Counted from the first letter of the stretch, positions 1 to 13,300 are shown. The stretch is DNA of 64,000 nt from Botryotinia globosa (GCA_014898425.1 RCSZ01000001.1:62001-126000), one strand, 5' to 3'. A program made the numbers and translations. The notes: generated by a model not told the origin, from the letters alone.

Positions 1-2204
1 ATATCCAACCAAGCCTTTACTCCTTTATTCTTCAGCCTCCCAGCCATCATGAATGATGTGTTCCAACGTTCCAAATTATGGAAAAGGCGCTTTGCAAAAC
101 GGGAACCAAAGAAACGTGTCCGTATAGCCAAGATTTGAGACTCGTTGTCACTCCATAATGCTTTTCCCGTTTCTAAAGGGAGATCTGGTGGATGTAGGGC
201 TTAGAATGTCCAACCACACATGATGACTACTTTCCACGTCTGACATTCCTATTCCTTTCTTCGTCCAAATACACTCAGCTAGCTGAACACAGATTAGTTC
301 TCCGCATAAAGATACATTCCGCCACAAGTCATATTGTACGCACTCACACTGTCGTGATCTTCACCAAGTAACGAGCCGTTGCATAATGCATTTTACCACA
401 GCAAACCATACCATATATAGCAAGGGACTCTCTTGATACGCACATTTATCCCGTCACAACATTTGGAGTATCACCAGATCAACGAGATTGTAAATAGCTC
501 TACCAGGATTATTTCATCTTGCCCCTCGACCCTCAAAAGCCCCCCGGATTAATCGGCAACTAGCCGTGCACTGCCTTCTTCCCAAAAGGGGTATGAAAAA
601 GGCTTGGCGAAAGCTTGTAATGAAAGAAATTGTGTGAGTGCGGCGGTAAAGTGAGACCCTTCCACAAAATAACATCGCTGTGAATAGTTTTGGTGAGAAG
701 TACATATGTTATTCGATGGGGTGACTGATAATACAAGTACCTACCTAGCTCATATCAAGCTAGATGATGTCGAAGAGTCCAATAACCGAACTCATTCGGT
801 TGAAGGATAGGGGCGAGGAAAGAGATATCTTATCACCGAATATCTGACGGACATCACTACCGGTATGTTTTGATTTCTGGTGGCCACGGGAAGTAACCTG
901 AGTTCAAGTTTCTGTCATTGTTTGAGGGGCAGCAGCGGCAGTTGTAGGGGTCAAGTCAAGGTATGTTTTGGTTCTATCATATAGGGTAGGCAGCAATGAA
1001 TGTCCCGCACCATGTGGCTGTGCAGCGGTAGGTAGGTACTGATGACGTGTATGACTTCATGATGCTATCGAACATTTGCGAGGCTCGAGGTTCGATAGCT
1101 CTATCTAGTGGTTTTTCTGTTCTTTGTCTTTGAGGGATTTATCGAGTCTAAAAGTGTGCTACTTGTCAGATATTAGCAGACCGAGTGAGGAGAGTTCTAG
1201 CAACTCTTGTGTTCTCATGAGATCAAATCTCAGTGCCTAGGTAATTCCGCGCACGGCAGAGAAAACTTTCTCCGATTGGTAGAATTCGCTCTTCGCTGAA
1301 GAGTGTATAGCTGGCGTCATGGTTTTAGATGGCAATTTCAGGAGGACTTCATTGCATTTGATATCACATGACAATCTCGCGAAGAGACGAGCCTACCGAG
1401 GGAGAGGAGAGGATACTTTAGTATGTAGATACTACTAGGTTGCCGAAAGCAGAAACTCTTGCTGGAAGTGCTTAAGTATTCGAGAAAAGTTAATACTATA
1501 AACCATTTACAATCGGACTTCATAGTCGACATGCTAAGAACCGTGGAATATGTCGAGAACAAAGTGAAATTCGAGGGTTGTGAGTGCGAGGTAGAGAATG
1601 ACATCCATCTGAATCACCTTGCGTCTCTACTCAATTCTTCTACACGTTCAATCTTTAGTGTGAATTCATAAACTGATCTCTTCGCTACCATTCGAGATAG
1701 CATGGCCCTATGAATTGCAGAAATGATAGAATAAACTTCTCTTGGTCTTGATTAAGACCAGAAAGCGTTCTCAATAAGATATTGTTGAGGGTTCCTCGAG
1801 AAACTAAAGAGTATATACAATACAAGAAATTGTCTAACATGTACACAGCAAAAGTAGATTCGGTTGGTATCCTTTTGGAATTGAATTGCGAAAATCGACG
1901 GTAGGAATGATGAAGCCCGTGAACAAACATGCCCAGTAGCTTTCCCCTCGACTGATAGAGCCAGAGAAACGGAAACGGGATTCCCAAAGTACATGTTGAA
2001 TCTTTTCCTGTTAATGGAGAGGCTCAATCTGTTTATTGGAGGAGCGTGGAGAGATCTCGAGGTTCAGTCAATAATATAATATAAGCCTTGTATATTAGGC
2101 TCAAATACTAGACTTATCCAGCTTCGACTTTCAAGCTCGCTCTCCTCCATCGCAAAGCTCAATTCAGAAACTCTCCAGGGAAAAGAGGCCATGGACAAGC
2201 GAAG
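1..2204. other. No recognisable gene
   Basis: Only short open frames on both strands, none with a convincing start, splice sites or domain. A 70-codon plus-strand frame around 1459-1671 lacks an ATG at its start and matches nothing I know. The last 100-150 bases are probably the promoter and leader of the downstream isoleucyl-tRNA synthetase gene. Confidence 0.6.
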
Positions 2205-5141
2205 ATGTCAATTCGCCCTTCTGTCAAATCATGGTCTTCGACTTTAAGACTACCTAAATCTTCTTTCCCGTAAGCAACTCTTTGGTTTGGCTAGTCAATT
2301 GTTATTTATTTTTTCGAACCACCAATTGACTATAACATCATCAGTCCTCGTCCTCTCCCTGCAGAGCAACCAAAATACCTTCAACGATGCTCCGATGATC
2401 TTTACAAATGGCAAAGCCATGAAAGGTCTACCAAGAAGCCGTTCATTCTTCACGACGGTCCTCCATACGCCAACGGACCTCTTCACGTGGGACATGCTGT
2501 AAATAAACTCTTGAAGGATATTATTTGTCGAACCAAGCTTCAACAGGGTCACCGAGTTGTGTGGGTTCCAGGATGGGATTGCCATGGTCTTCCGATCGAG
2601 ATCAAGGCTCTTGAGCAAGAACGGGAGAAGAGCAAAGATGGCGGAGGGGTATTGGATGCCATTGGAATTCGGAAAGCTGCTCGGAACCTAGCAAGCAAAA
2701 CCGTAAAAGCACATATGAAAGGCTTCCGGGAATGGGGTGTTATGGCAGATTGGGATAAGGCTTGGAAGACAATGGATAAGATATTCGAAACCAAACAACT
2801 TGCAGTTTTCCAGGAAATGGTCAAGAAAGGCCTTATTTTTCGACGTTACAAACCGGTTTATTGGTCACCTTCATCAAGGACAGCTCTTGCGGAAGCGGAG
2901 CTTGAGTACAACAACGAACATATTTCGACGTCTGCTTATATCAAATTTCCTATCACGAACATTTCCAACCAACTAACAGACATTATCCCCAATTTAAATA
3001 AACTTTCGGCATTGATATGGACTACCACACCTTGGACCCTTCCCGCAAATAGAGCCATTGCGTTTCATCAAGATCTGACTTATTCTATTGTCAAACATGA
3101 CGACGAACACCTGATCATCGCCGATTCTAGAATCTCTGCTTTACAAGAGTCATGTTTCAAAGATAAAGCCGTCGAGATTGTTCAACGAAATATTCCTAAC
3201 TCCGTCCTCAAAACTCTAACGTACACCAATCAACTTCGTGGCCAAAACTCTGATGTTCAACCCTTGATTCATGCCGATTTTGTATCGGCTGATTCTGGCA
3301 CTGGACTGGTTCATTGCGCCCCTGGCCATGGTATGGATGATTATGAGGTGTGCACTCGTCTTGGTATAGAAGCTGTTGCTCCTGTAAATGATCTTGGCTG
3401 CTTTACCGATGCTGCTCTTCCTGACAATCCAAGTGCTTTGTCAGGTAAGTCGGTTTTAAACGATGGCAATATGGAGGTTCTGAAACTTCTCGGAGATCAA
3501 GTTCTATTCATATCAAAATATAAGCATAAGTATCCTTACGATTGGCGAACAAAACTTCCAGTCATTGTCAGAGCCACAGAACAGTGGTTTGCAGATGTTG
3601 GAGATGTCAAAAGTGTTGCTCTAGAAAGGTTAAACGATGTGTCATTCATCCCTCAAACCGGAAAGCAAAGATTAGAAAGCTTCATTAAATCCAGGAGTGA
3701 ATGGTGTATCTCGAGACAACGAGCTTGGGGGGTTCCAATACCTGCGCTGTATGACGAAAATGGCACAGCCTTGTTAACTGATGCAAGTGTTGCACATATT
3801 CTATCAATTATCGATGAACGAGGCATTGATGCATGGTGGTCAGATCCAGAGAACGACCCGGCATGGATTCCCGCCGGAATGAATGGTACATATCGACGAG
3901 GCAAAGATACTATGGATGTTTGGTTTGACAGTGGCACTAGTTGGTCGCAGACCGACCAACGTGCTGATGTCTACTCTGAAGGCACTGATCAACATAGAGG
4001 GTGGTTTCAATCAAGTTTATTAACTCACACCGCTGTTGCTGATAGTTCAGAGGCACCTTTCAAAACATTGATAACACACGGATTTACTCTTGATCAAAAT
4101 GGCAAGAAAATGTCTAAATCAATTGGTAATACAATAGCGCCGAGCCAAATAATGGATGGTTCCCTTCTTCCGCCCGTGAAAATAAAGAAGAAGGGCGGTT
4201 ACATTTCTCAAGGACTGGGAGCTGATGCATTACGCTTATGGGTCGCCAGCAGCGATTACACTAAGGACCTTGTCATTGGTCAACCAGTTCTTGCGACTGT
4301 AAACTCCGCTTTACTAAAGTACCGAATCACTTTCAAAATGTTGCTCGGATCAATGCATCAGAATGCCAGGACTTCACCATTGACTAAACTGGACAAAATA
4401 GCTTTGGTTCAATTGCGAGCAGTCATGGCTGAAGTCGACTCGGCTTATGATTCATACGAGTTTAACAAGGCTGTAAGTGCAATCAATCGATGGATCCACA
4501 CAGACCTTTCCGCATTTTATCTTGAAGCTAGTAAGGATAGACTTTACTGTGGTGACGGAGGAGGTGTTCTGGAAGAGATATTCCACGGTCTCCTGAAGAT
4601 GTTAACCCCAATCACTCCTTGCCTTGTTGAAGAGGTTTGGAACCATCTGCCTGCCTGGATGGCTGCTGAAAATCCAGTTCATCCATTTCATCGTGAATTT
4701 CTTGATCCTATTATCTCTTCGAGTCGGCTCTCTGCCGAAGAATGTTCATTGATCGAGCAAGACATTCCATGGTTATTAATGGCACAGACTGCCATTAAGA
4801 GCGCACAAGAAGAGGCTCGCTCTGAAAAGATTATCGGGTCTTCTTTAGAATCATCTGTGTTGATAGATATGCCATCAAAAGGCCACGAGGTATTCAAGCG
4901 CTATTCAGATGAGCTAGAAAGTATCTTTGTTGTATCATCCGTGGAGTTCGGTAGCGATGTTAATAGAGGAGATTGGAAGTTTTCCGCGAAGTTGCATCCA
5001 CCAGGATGGCATAGCCCGGATGACGAAGGAAAAGTATGGGTTCTACCTCCTAAAGACAAAAAGTGCCCTAGATGTTGGAGGTATGTAGCTCCAGTAGAGG
5101 ATGAGCTTTGTGGGAGATGCGGAGATGCTATTGCTGTATAA
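2205..5141 (+). CDS. ISM1: Isoleucyl-tRNA synthetase, mitochondrial (class I)
   Basis: Charges tRNA-Ile with isoleucine for mitochondrial translation. Two exons: 2205-2269 and 2345-5141. The 75-nt intron (GTAAGC...CAG, 2270-2344) was placed because only the TCAG acceptor keeps frame with the conserved N-terminal region. The product is 953 aa, normal for bacterial/mitochondrial IleRS. The first ~21 residues are Ser/Arg/Lys-rich without acids, like a mitochondrial presequence. Visible motifs are DGPPYANGPLHVGH with HIGH at 69-72, the WVPGWDCHGLPIE block, GKKMSKS with KMSKS at 610-614, and a C-terminal Cys4 zinc site (C929, C932, C944, C947; CPRCW...CGRC) typical of the bacterial-type enzyme and absent from cytosolic fungal IleRS. 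The large insertion between HIGH and KMSKS is the editing domain. Stop is TAA at 5139-5141. Family assignment is near certain; mitochondrial location is inferred from the presequence and zinc site. Confidence 0.96.
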
Positions 5142-5886
5142 GTGTTGTTTATGTACGAATATGTCAATGAATAAAAGATACCCACTTCTCACACTGTCAA
5201 CCGCATTCAGACCATACGAGCTGTTCAAGCATTATTGAAAAAAAATCCAACAATCCATCACAAAAAAGAGATGGGACTTCCAAATATGATGATTATTCTT
5301 GATTCCTGGTCAGTTATATACATTTGTATTTAAATATTTAGGAGCATACTTGGTACATTTCGCACGAAACTCATTTTCCGATGAAAATGGGCCTGGGCCA
5401 GACTGGCCTGATGATGTTGGGGCCATGATGAATGGGCGCTAGGCGCTAATTTTGTTCCAAAAAGGTCACTGGGTTTTCACCGGGTGCACCGACTAATTGA
5501 GCTGGCCTACCACGACTATTTATAAACTTCAACTAGCCCTAATAGGTAGTTCTTGTACGGTCATTACTATTAGTTTACATATCACAGCCATTGGCCTCAT
5601 GTTTATGTCTGTGGACATCTATGATCTAGTTTCGTGCTTGGAAACTGACCGTTTATGTTGTCGTGCACGAATCCGGAAACCCATTGTGTTGGTCATGTAT
5701 TGATCGAGACTTGTTTAAGGTGAATATGGAGCGGCCGAATCACGAGAGTTTAGACACTTTTGTGTTTCTATATTTAGACCGTTGAAGAGATATATGGATG
5801 AGAGAGGATGTGCGTGGTAAGGATATCTTCTCACTAAGTCTCAAATTATATTTCTTCATCATTCTCTGTGTCTTTACGTGCCCATC
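5142..5886. other. Intergenic, no gene seen
   Basis: Holds the 3' end of the synthetase transcript and the leader of the next gene. The stretch just before 5887 is T/C-rich, as in many fungal 5' leaders. No domain-bearing ORF or structured element was recognised. Confidence 0.6.
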
Positions 5887-7140
5887 ATGGGAGGAGAGAA
5901 AAAGCGAGAGAAAAAGCGGGATACAAGACCTCTTCCCACCGTATATGAGAATGGGCGTGAACGTGAACAAAGTACTAGAAGAAGTGAAACTGGGACATCA
6001 TCGCATTACCACAGTTCTCATGCTTCATCAAGAAGAACACAAGATCCTCCTGGAGGATCCACAGCGAGAAGATTAGAACCTCAAAAGGGACTACCCCTTT
6101 CTAAATCTGCTCTTCATTCTTACAAAGATCCGAACACCGCTAAGTCTGAGGTTGCCAGTATTGCGAGCTTTAGTTCAAGAGGCCATAAGAGCGCCACCGT
6201 CGTGGGCCAAGAGGTAGCTAGGGAGGACAGGCATAGCAACAAAAATGATTGGGCTCAAAGCGAAGCAGCTGTTAGAAGGGCGCGTGCAAAAATGGAGCAA
6301 ATACAAGGATCGCTCAGTGAAACAGAGAGGAGCAGGAAAACTTCAGACTTCGCTGATGAAATGACGGAGCTTGTGCCGGGAGCTCGCTTGGCGGCGGCTG
6401 CCGCAGACCTAGATCGATCCAAGGCTGCAAGTGCGAGAAGGCATGCTTCTAGGGCGACACAGGACGCACAATACACAAGTGAGTCGCGGGAGGGCAGGCA
6501 TCACAACAGATCAGGAAGTGAGGCTACTAGCAGTAGACGATCCCATTCGACAGCACCCCGCGATAGAACATCGTCCCGAACTCACGAATCCATAACAAAG
6601 ATTACTTTGAAAGGCGATGCTAATTTAACAATTCATGATCATGACGAAGGCACTACAACTCGCATTATAACTAGGAGTAGTGGAAGACAACATCATACGC
6701 CTCGGCCACCTAGCTTCTCATCTCACTCTGGCGATACCACAACATACCGCCCTGCCCCTGCCCTGCCCCCCCAACTATTGAACGGTCCACGAATTCAAGA
6801 GTTGGGGTCCGTAACAGCATCTTCGTATGATTCTGAGATTACCGCCAGACCATTACGTACCGGCAGCGGGTCGACCAGACCTTCGTCATTTGAACAACAT
6901 GATGCAGACGTTAGAACTGTAAATAGTTACGAAGCCGCAAGGTTCATGAGAGGGCCTTCAGTTGCACGCGGTGCACACCTTGAACCTACTTCGTCGTTTT
7001 ATGAGACAGAGATAAGGCGGCCTTCATGGGCAGGGTCATCGGTGGCAGGTTCCAGTAGTAGGCCAGCACCATCCCTGAGTAATTATCCTTTAAGTGTTCG
7101 GACCAGAAGTGATAGCCAATATAGTGGTAGTAGGCGGTAG
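5887..7140 (+). CDS. Disordered charged protein, unknown function
   Basis: Single-exon ORF of 417 codons starting MGGEKKREKKRD; the first ATG (5887) is preferred over the in-frame GTG at 5878. I do not recognise the family. It is rich in Ser, Arg, Thr, Glu and His with many SR/RS and TSSR-like runs, so mostly disordered. One segment around residues 120-200 (SEAAVRRARAKMEQIQGSL followed by an Ala-rich, Arg/Asp-containing stretch) should form a helix or short coiled coil. A short ordered-looking patch near 240-265 (ITLKGDANLTIHDHDEGTT) reads like a beta hairpin. The tail is Ser/Pro/Arg-rich and ends in SGSRR. There is no signal peptide or membrane segment. Composition suggests a nuclear or cytoskeletal protein, but that is only inference. 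The long stop-free frame and clean start support a real gene. Confidence 0.75.
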   Translation: MGGEKKREKKRDTRPLPTVYENGREREQSTRRSETGTSSHYHSSHASSRRTQDPPGGSTARRLEPQKGLPLSKSALHSYKDPNTAKSEVASIASFSSRGHKSATVVGQEVAREDRHSNKNDWAQSEAAVRRARAKMEQIQGSLSETERSRKTSDFADEMTELVPGARLAAAAADLDRSKAASARRHASRATQDAQYTSESREGRHHNRSGSEATSSRRSHSTAPRDRTSSRTHESITKITLKGDANLTIHDHDEGTTTRIITRSSGRQHHTPRPPSFSSHSGDTTTYRPAPALPPQLLNGPRIQELGSVTASSYDSEITARPLRTGSGSTRPSSFEQHDADVRTVNSYEAARFMRGPSVARGAHLEPTSSFYETEIRRPSWAGSSVAGSSSRPAPSLSNYPLSVRTRSDSQYSGSRR

Positions 7141-7830
7141 CGTTAGCGAGCGGCGTCAAGGTTTTTTTTAACATATTTCATACCGCATGGAGATAAGATG
7201 AATGTGGATTTCATGTGCTAAAGATCTTGGGCTCTTCTAGCGGGTACTTGTTATTGCATTCTTGGGGCGTTTGGATTCGTTTATGGGGTTAGATTTAGTT
7301 GATAGATCAGGTAGGCTAGTCAGTCAAGAATAGCATTCAGAGTTTGAAAGTTAGTATTGTGAAATCTAGTTATGCTATTTTGGATATTTCTCAACTATCT
7401 TGATTGTTGACGGATGTGTAATATGTGACGAGAATTTATATTTTTGATTACCAGTGGGTGTACGGACTGATAGGACACTGCATAAATGGACTTGGGATTA
7501 TCTCTTAACACAACTGTTAATTCGTATATTTAGGAATTGTTATGTTGAATTATTAGAGATTGAGCAATGAAAAGATGGGTTTTGATATTAAATGATCAAA
7601 GAATGAATTTGATAAAGTTTTCGAAAGTCGAGAAACGTCCCACCAGTCCACACACTCTGGTGGATGCACCAAGAAACTTTTCATACGTAAGGCTACTTTG
7701 CAGAATCAGAAGACGCGCCCGTCGCTAAATATGCAAACATGGTTGCGCAGGAAACTCGGTGCCACATGTCCGAGAAATGCACGCCAACACTCTTAGAAAC
7801 CAGAACGTGGTGAAAGAACAATGAGGCACC
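7141..7830. other. Intergenic, no gene seen
   Basis: Moderately AT-rich spacer between the disordered-protein gene and the broken HET gene. No ORF with recognisable features. Confidence 0.6.
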
Positions 7831-9607
7831 ATGCGTCTAATCAACACCACCACTTAAGAGTTTTCCGAATTCTACGGTGAGAATATCCCCAAATATGCAA
7901 TTCTATGCCACACATGGGAGAACGACGAGGTCATCTTTCACGATTGGGCATTCTCGCGAAGACACGCTGAGAAGAAAGCTGGATATGCGAAAATTGAAGC
8001 GGCGTGTAAATTGGCGTCGGAAATTGGATTGATGTATGCGTGGGTGGATACGTGTTGTATTAATAAGAGTAGTAGTGCGGAATTGAGTGAGGCTATAAAT
8101 TATATGTTTGCATGGTATGCAGGGGCGTTTGTTTGTTTTGCTTTTCTAGCTGATGTTGTCGAAGGGGAGGTGGAGGACTTGGGGTCTCAGCTTGGAAAAG
8201 AGTTCAGAGAGAGCTTGAGTAAAAGTAGATGGTTTACGAGGGGTTGGACATTACAGGAACCGTTAGCTCCTAGTAAAATTGTGTTTTACTCATGAAATTG
8301 GGTGAGGTTGGGTGAGGTTGGGTGATAAATCGAACACTCTGACTCAAGTGATCAGTCACATAACGGGTATTAGTGCTTCGTATCTTCTGGGCTATAGCCC
8401 TCTCACAGCGGCCAGTGTCGCGCTGAGAAAGTTTTGGGTATCGCGACGTAGGACGACGAGAGTAGAAGATATGGCATATTGCATGCTAGGAATTTTCGAT
8501 ATCAATATGCCTCTCCTTTACGGAGAGGGCACGAAAGCCTTTGTGCGACTCCAAGAAGAAATCATCAAGGTATCTGTCGACCACACGATCTTCTGCTGGA
8601 ACTGGACATCCACTGTATCACCAGTTTGGACGAATCTCATTGCGCCATCACCAGAGGCATTCCAAGGATCCCGTGATTTCATTCCCGAAACTGCTTTTGG
8701 TCAAGCATCTTCATATTCTATGACCAACGCGGGCCTTCTATCTCTCTACCTGTGATTCAAGCCTGGTCTTATAATTTTGTTGTATGGAAAGTAAATCATC
8801 CGCGTCGGGCGAGACAATGGCGGGCATGTATTCCCGTGCGAAGCATTCTCTGCCCATCAACTTCAGATTTCCTAGGGACTTACAGACGGATATCATACCC
8901 TCCTAATCCATTATATATGCCCACCGATCGGGCCTCGACAGAAGTAAATATGTTTATAAAGTCGAGAATGATGCCCATGTTTCATCAAACTTCTCCACTT
9001 CAGCGGTTTACTGAACCACGCTGCTTGTTGGTAACTTTAGGAGAAGGCCCGTCGAGTGGAACATCCGTACCGATTCCAGTTCAAATTAACAACGATCCAA
9101 TAGTTGCCACCAGACCAAAAAAGATCATGAGCCTAACTCAATCGGAAACATATCCACCAGAGCTATTTGACGAGACTAGAAGTGTATTCAGACTCACTCA
9201 TCCTACCATAGATGGTTGGAATGGGTTATTAGCGCTGGGGGTCAAGAACTCTGAATGTGTGATTTTCATTAGTTGTAGAATTGATATTGCAAGTAGGAAA
9301 AGATGGTTCTGTTATATTCTCACTGCAGGGTCCTGGGTTAGATGGCGAAGTTCGAAGGAAAAAATTACTGAGATTATTGGCAAGTCAAGTGGCGAGCATG
9401 GAAGGGGACAGTGAGATAAGAGAGGAAATTTCAAAGGAGATTGGAGGACGTTTTGTTATTGATGGGGATGGCCGTGGGAATGGAGACGGAAATGGCGTAT
9501 ATGAGGAGGACGAGAGGAGTATCGTGACGGCGAGGTTGGACTTGGGGTTGGGAAAGGAGAAGATTATGGAGATCTCCAAGAGAATCGAGGAGTCATTACA
9601 CATTTAA
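7831..9607 (+). pseudogene. Broken HET (heterokaryon incompatibility) gene
   Basis: HET proteins trigger cell death on fusion of incompatible strains. The family start MRLINTTT is at 7831, then the HET core is legible in pieces: AILCHTWENDEV, MYAWVDTCCINKSSSAEL, SRWFTRGWTLQEPLAPS, RRTTRVEDMAYCMLGIFD, MPLLYGEGTKAFVRLQEEI. At least five lesions break it. There is an in-frame TAA at codon 9 (7855-7857), consistent with CAA to TAA. A TGA follows VFYS at 8293-8295. A 10-bp tandem duplication (8301-8320) shifts the frame. One T appears lost near 8737, where GLSISLPVIQAW is split across frames. Another shift lies near 9280, after which a typical HET tail (GPGLDGEVRRKKLLRLLASQ...) runs to TAA at 9605-9607. 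The original length would be about 590 aa. The order of domains is intact, so this is decay in place rather than a rearranged fragment. No intron explains the shifts. Confidence 0.9.
8301..8320. repeat. 10-bp tandem duplication in the HET pseudogene
   Basis: GGTGAGGTTG occurs twice back to back. Removing one copy would restore the family reading NWVRLGDKS, so the duplication is itself a frame-breaking lesion. Confidence 0.9.
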
Positions 9608-10327
9608 ATTTTCAACAACAATCCTATCTTTAGCACGTATAATAAAGATGAAGCTTTTTTGAAATAGCTAGTTAATAGCTTATAAGTGACGGGACCTCAA
9701 GGACGTAATTTTGGTACCAACACACAAAGCATCCCCTGCACCGGCGAAGCTTTATCCACACAGAATCTCATGCACGCGTCGAGTACAAATAAGACAATTC
9801 AAAATATATGAATGCTCTTTTGCTCGCTATCATAATGTTGGCATATTCATACATAAATTCATCCACTTCATTGCCCTGGTCTCTCTATGAAAATACGGTA
9901 CCATCATCTGCCTGTTCTGTCATATCCATGTCAAAATGACAATTAATCTCTCGGTCGAGTCTCCATTTGTACTGCCTGATTCCTATTCACTGGAGAGGAT
10001 CTATTGCTCTTCCCCAATCCACAAATCCTCAATAATACCTACTTGAAGTTCACTGGCATCGACATTGTCATTGTCAACATCGATGTCATCACCGACTCCC
10101 TTAATCAAATCGTCTTCCTCAGTCGAGTCATCTTCATCATCAATGACTGCCTCAGTCGAATCGTCATCCTCAATCGAATCGTCACCAAATCGAATCGTCA
10201 GCCTCAATCGAATAGTCATGCTCAATCGAATAATCTCCATCTCTATCCATTCTCTTTACCATTAGCCACCCGCAATGACGGAGTATTCTGTAAAAGAAAG
10301 GTTAGGGCTAGGATTACAACGAAGGAC
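9608..10327. other. Intergenic with acidic-coding minisatellite
   Basis: Space between the HET pseudogene and the stop of the ZZ/EF-hand gene. On the minus strand it contains a 60-codon Asp/Glu-rich frame (10001-10240) built from the repeat listed separately, and a strong intron 3' splice signal (CCTAAC...TTTTACAG) ending at about 10288. This may be a 3'UTR or alternative last exon of the ZZ/EF-hand gene. Confidence 0.5.
10093..10230. repeat. Degenerate 18-bp tandem repeat (CAATCGAATCGTCA type)
   Basis: About five to seven imperfect units resembling GTCATCCTCAATCGAATC. On the minus strand the units read as DDSIE/DDSTE acidic peptides, on the plus strand as SSSVE. Unit spacing in multiples of three suggests it may once have been translated. 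Confidence 0.7.
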
Positions 10328-13300
10328 TTAAGGGATGCAGAACTCAATCCAGCTTCCCAAATAGTCCATCGCATTACCCTTCCCATTAGCCGCCTCCTTT
10401 TTAACACACTGTTCAAACTCCTCGAAGTTTATCTTTCCCAATCCGCCTCTCTCCTTACCTTCCTGCTCCACGTTTTCAATCTTCCACAACTCATATAATA
10501 CCTCATCACTGGGTCTCTTGTCTTCCTTCTGGAAACGCTGTTTCTTGGGGTTGTAAGAATCTGCAGCTGGAGGTTCAGAATCTGAAATTTCCGAGATTGA
10601 CTGATGTTCTCCAACAGATCTGCCAGAAAACACATCATCTGTAACAGAATTTGGTCGAAATTGAGGGAGTGTAGGATCTCTATGCTCCGACGATTGAGCG
10701 CTAGTAAAACTGGAAACCTCATCACGCTCTTCTTCTTTCTCTTTGAGGTGTACGTCGATATAGAACAGAAGAGTTGGTGGTAAGAGAGGCTGCAAAGCAT
10801 AAAAGAAATCACGTTGTTGGTAAAGATTGAGGTTGTGTTTGTCAACATAATATTTCCATGCCCGCAGAGGATCGTCCTTGTAATAAGGAGCATGTTGGAA
10901 TTCGAGCACTGCCATATCAAGGTCAAATTCACGATGTGAAAGACCCGATAGCTCCAAGTCAGGAACGACTATTTCATTGGTTGTGTCATTGGCATCACTA
11001 GACTCCTCCACTTCGTAACCCGTAGCTTCCAGGAGTTCATCTAGCTGTCTTAAGCGTATATCCTCGACTTCCACCTCAGGAATAGTAGGCCATACAGGCC
11101 GTGGATTGTTATTTGTTCCTCCAACAGCATCATCGCCCGAGCGAACGGTCTCGCTAGCAACTACTTTATCTTCTTCGACTTTCTTAGCCGTAGCCCACCT
11201 CACAAAGTCAACAGTGGTGAAAAGATGTCGATATTTGTCGCGTTCTTTCTTTGTCTCCAAGACGGCCACCGCCAAATCTTCTTTAGCCAGGAACAATGGA
11301 TCGAGTATCTCGTTATAGGCTTGTTGCGAGACTTGATACAAGATCTCCTTTCCCACGTCTTTTTCTGCATCAGGTATTTCTATTCCACCCCAACGTTCAG
11401 GGACGCTCCGCGAAGATGTCGAAGGATTTGAGCGGGTATCAAAGTCGTCAATGTCCTCCGCAAATCTTACCTTAGAGGATGAGCGAGAATGAATAGTCGG
11501 TCGTGGATTAAATTGAGACTTGGAGGTTTCTCCATCAGCGCCAACTGTAGGAAGTTCTTCCTCGATGTTCCAGTCAGCAGGCGGTGATGCTCCTTCTTCT
11601 TCATCAGTGTAAAATTGTCTTCGCTTCCATCTCTCGTGCAATATATATCGGGATTTCTGTCTCTTGATAGCATGCTTTATGATGAAAGGGCGAGCACTTT
11701 CCGGAATATCTGACAATGAGTAGTCTGGTCCACAAACCGATTGAACATCTTCATCAGTTATGTTCAAATCACGTCGACGACGTTCAAAATTTACAGTGGC
11801 GTGCTCCGCAGGAGTTAAAAAGGGATTTTCGGAGACATTAGATGCGTCAAGCAAAACAGGGTCATCTGGAACCCACTGGGGATCGTTTTCTTCAAGTGTT
11901 TCTCGTAGAATTTCCTCGGAAATTCTTTCGAGTGTAGCATCTTCGCTCTCTGTAGAGGGGTCCTCCATCAGGAATCGCCAATAGCCTCGTGTCCTTTCAA
12001 CGGGACGCATCGCAGCAGTTGAAATCCGACTAAAACTAACAAGAGTATCTTCTCGATTTCCAGTATCATTAGCGCTTGGCCTCATCACACCCCTTCCATC
12101 CCAAATCTCCATCTCTCCATCACGCATAGTTTTTCCCTCGCCGGCCCGCGATTCTAAAGTTGGAAATGGCCCTAAACCTGCACCTGAACTTTGACCAATT
12201 AATCTCCCCAGAGCGCCACGGCTATTAAGATGAGCATGTGCCTCCGAGCTCATCATATGCTGCTCGTCGAGGCCCTCTACCATATCCTTATGCATTTGGC
12301 GATATAAGACGTAGTAAGAGCGAAAGATTCGTAGGAAATCTTTCCTATCAACGTAACCATCGTCGTCAATATCGTATCCCGCAAAGATCACACGCCATTT
12401 ATCCTTTTGTTTGCGATATGCTTGACCTCTGAGAAATTCTGAAAATGAGATGAGATCATCTCTGTTGGTATCGTAGAAGGCGAACATCCTGTCGAATATA
12501 AGGCTTGGGGCATTGTTTCTATAACCGCCACTGGGTACCAAACACCGCTCAAATGTTCTTCTGTCCATAGCTAAGTGAATATCATCTGGGTCTTCTGGCC
12601 AAGGTGTGTTTGCCATGAAGTTCCATTGCTCAAAGTATGCATCCAATTCCGGTCTTTCAAACCCTGTCTCGTGAGAATATTTCGCAATCAACTCCTTTGG
12701 CAATGTGATCATCCTGTCTTGATTCTCGGGATCTCCAGTATACCACACAGGTTGTATCTGCCTTGGTCCAAAAGAAGGAGCTGGTACTCTAACTTTATAG
12801 AATATATGCGTCTTGGTATGTAGTCCTTGTGCTTCGCATGATTCACATAGATCAAAGTCTGCACAGTTTGCACATCTATATCGAATTCCACGAATGGGAA
12901 CTACTGAACAACCGTTACAGCCACATCCTCTATGTACGTATGCATTTCTCCTTGTAGCATCTTCGGAAACACGAAAGAGGAGCTGAACAATATTTTGACC
13001 GTTTCGTTCAGCATCTGCAGTTGGTGCTCTTCCTGTCAAGGCACCCTCAAATTCCTGGCCGTCATCCACCACTGTATCTCCATCTGTCAAAGGTCTAGCT
13101 ACAATATTTGCGTCTTCGTCTTCGCCTGGTGGAATTGGTTGTAATTGAGCAGGTATGGCCTCGTCGCCTGTTTCCGTGCGTCGGCGCCGGTAGACCGCAT
13201 TACTTCTACGTAGTCCACTGCTTCCAGTGTTGTCTTGTGAACCAGCGGCATTTGTGCTATAGAAATAGTATATTCCATATGCAGCAGCACAGCTGGTGAG

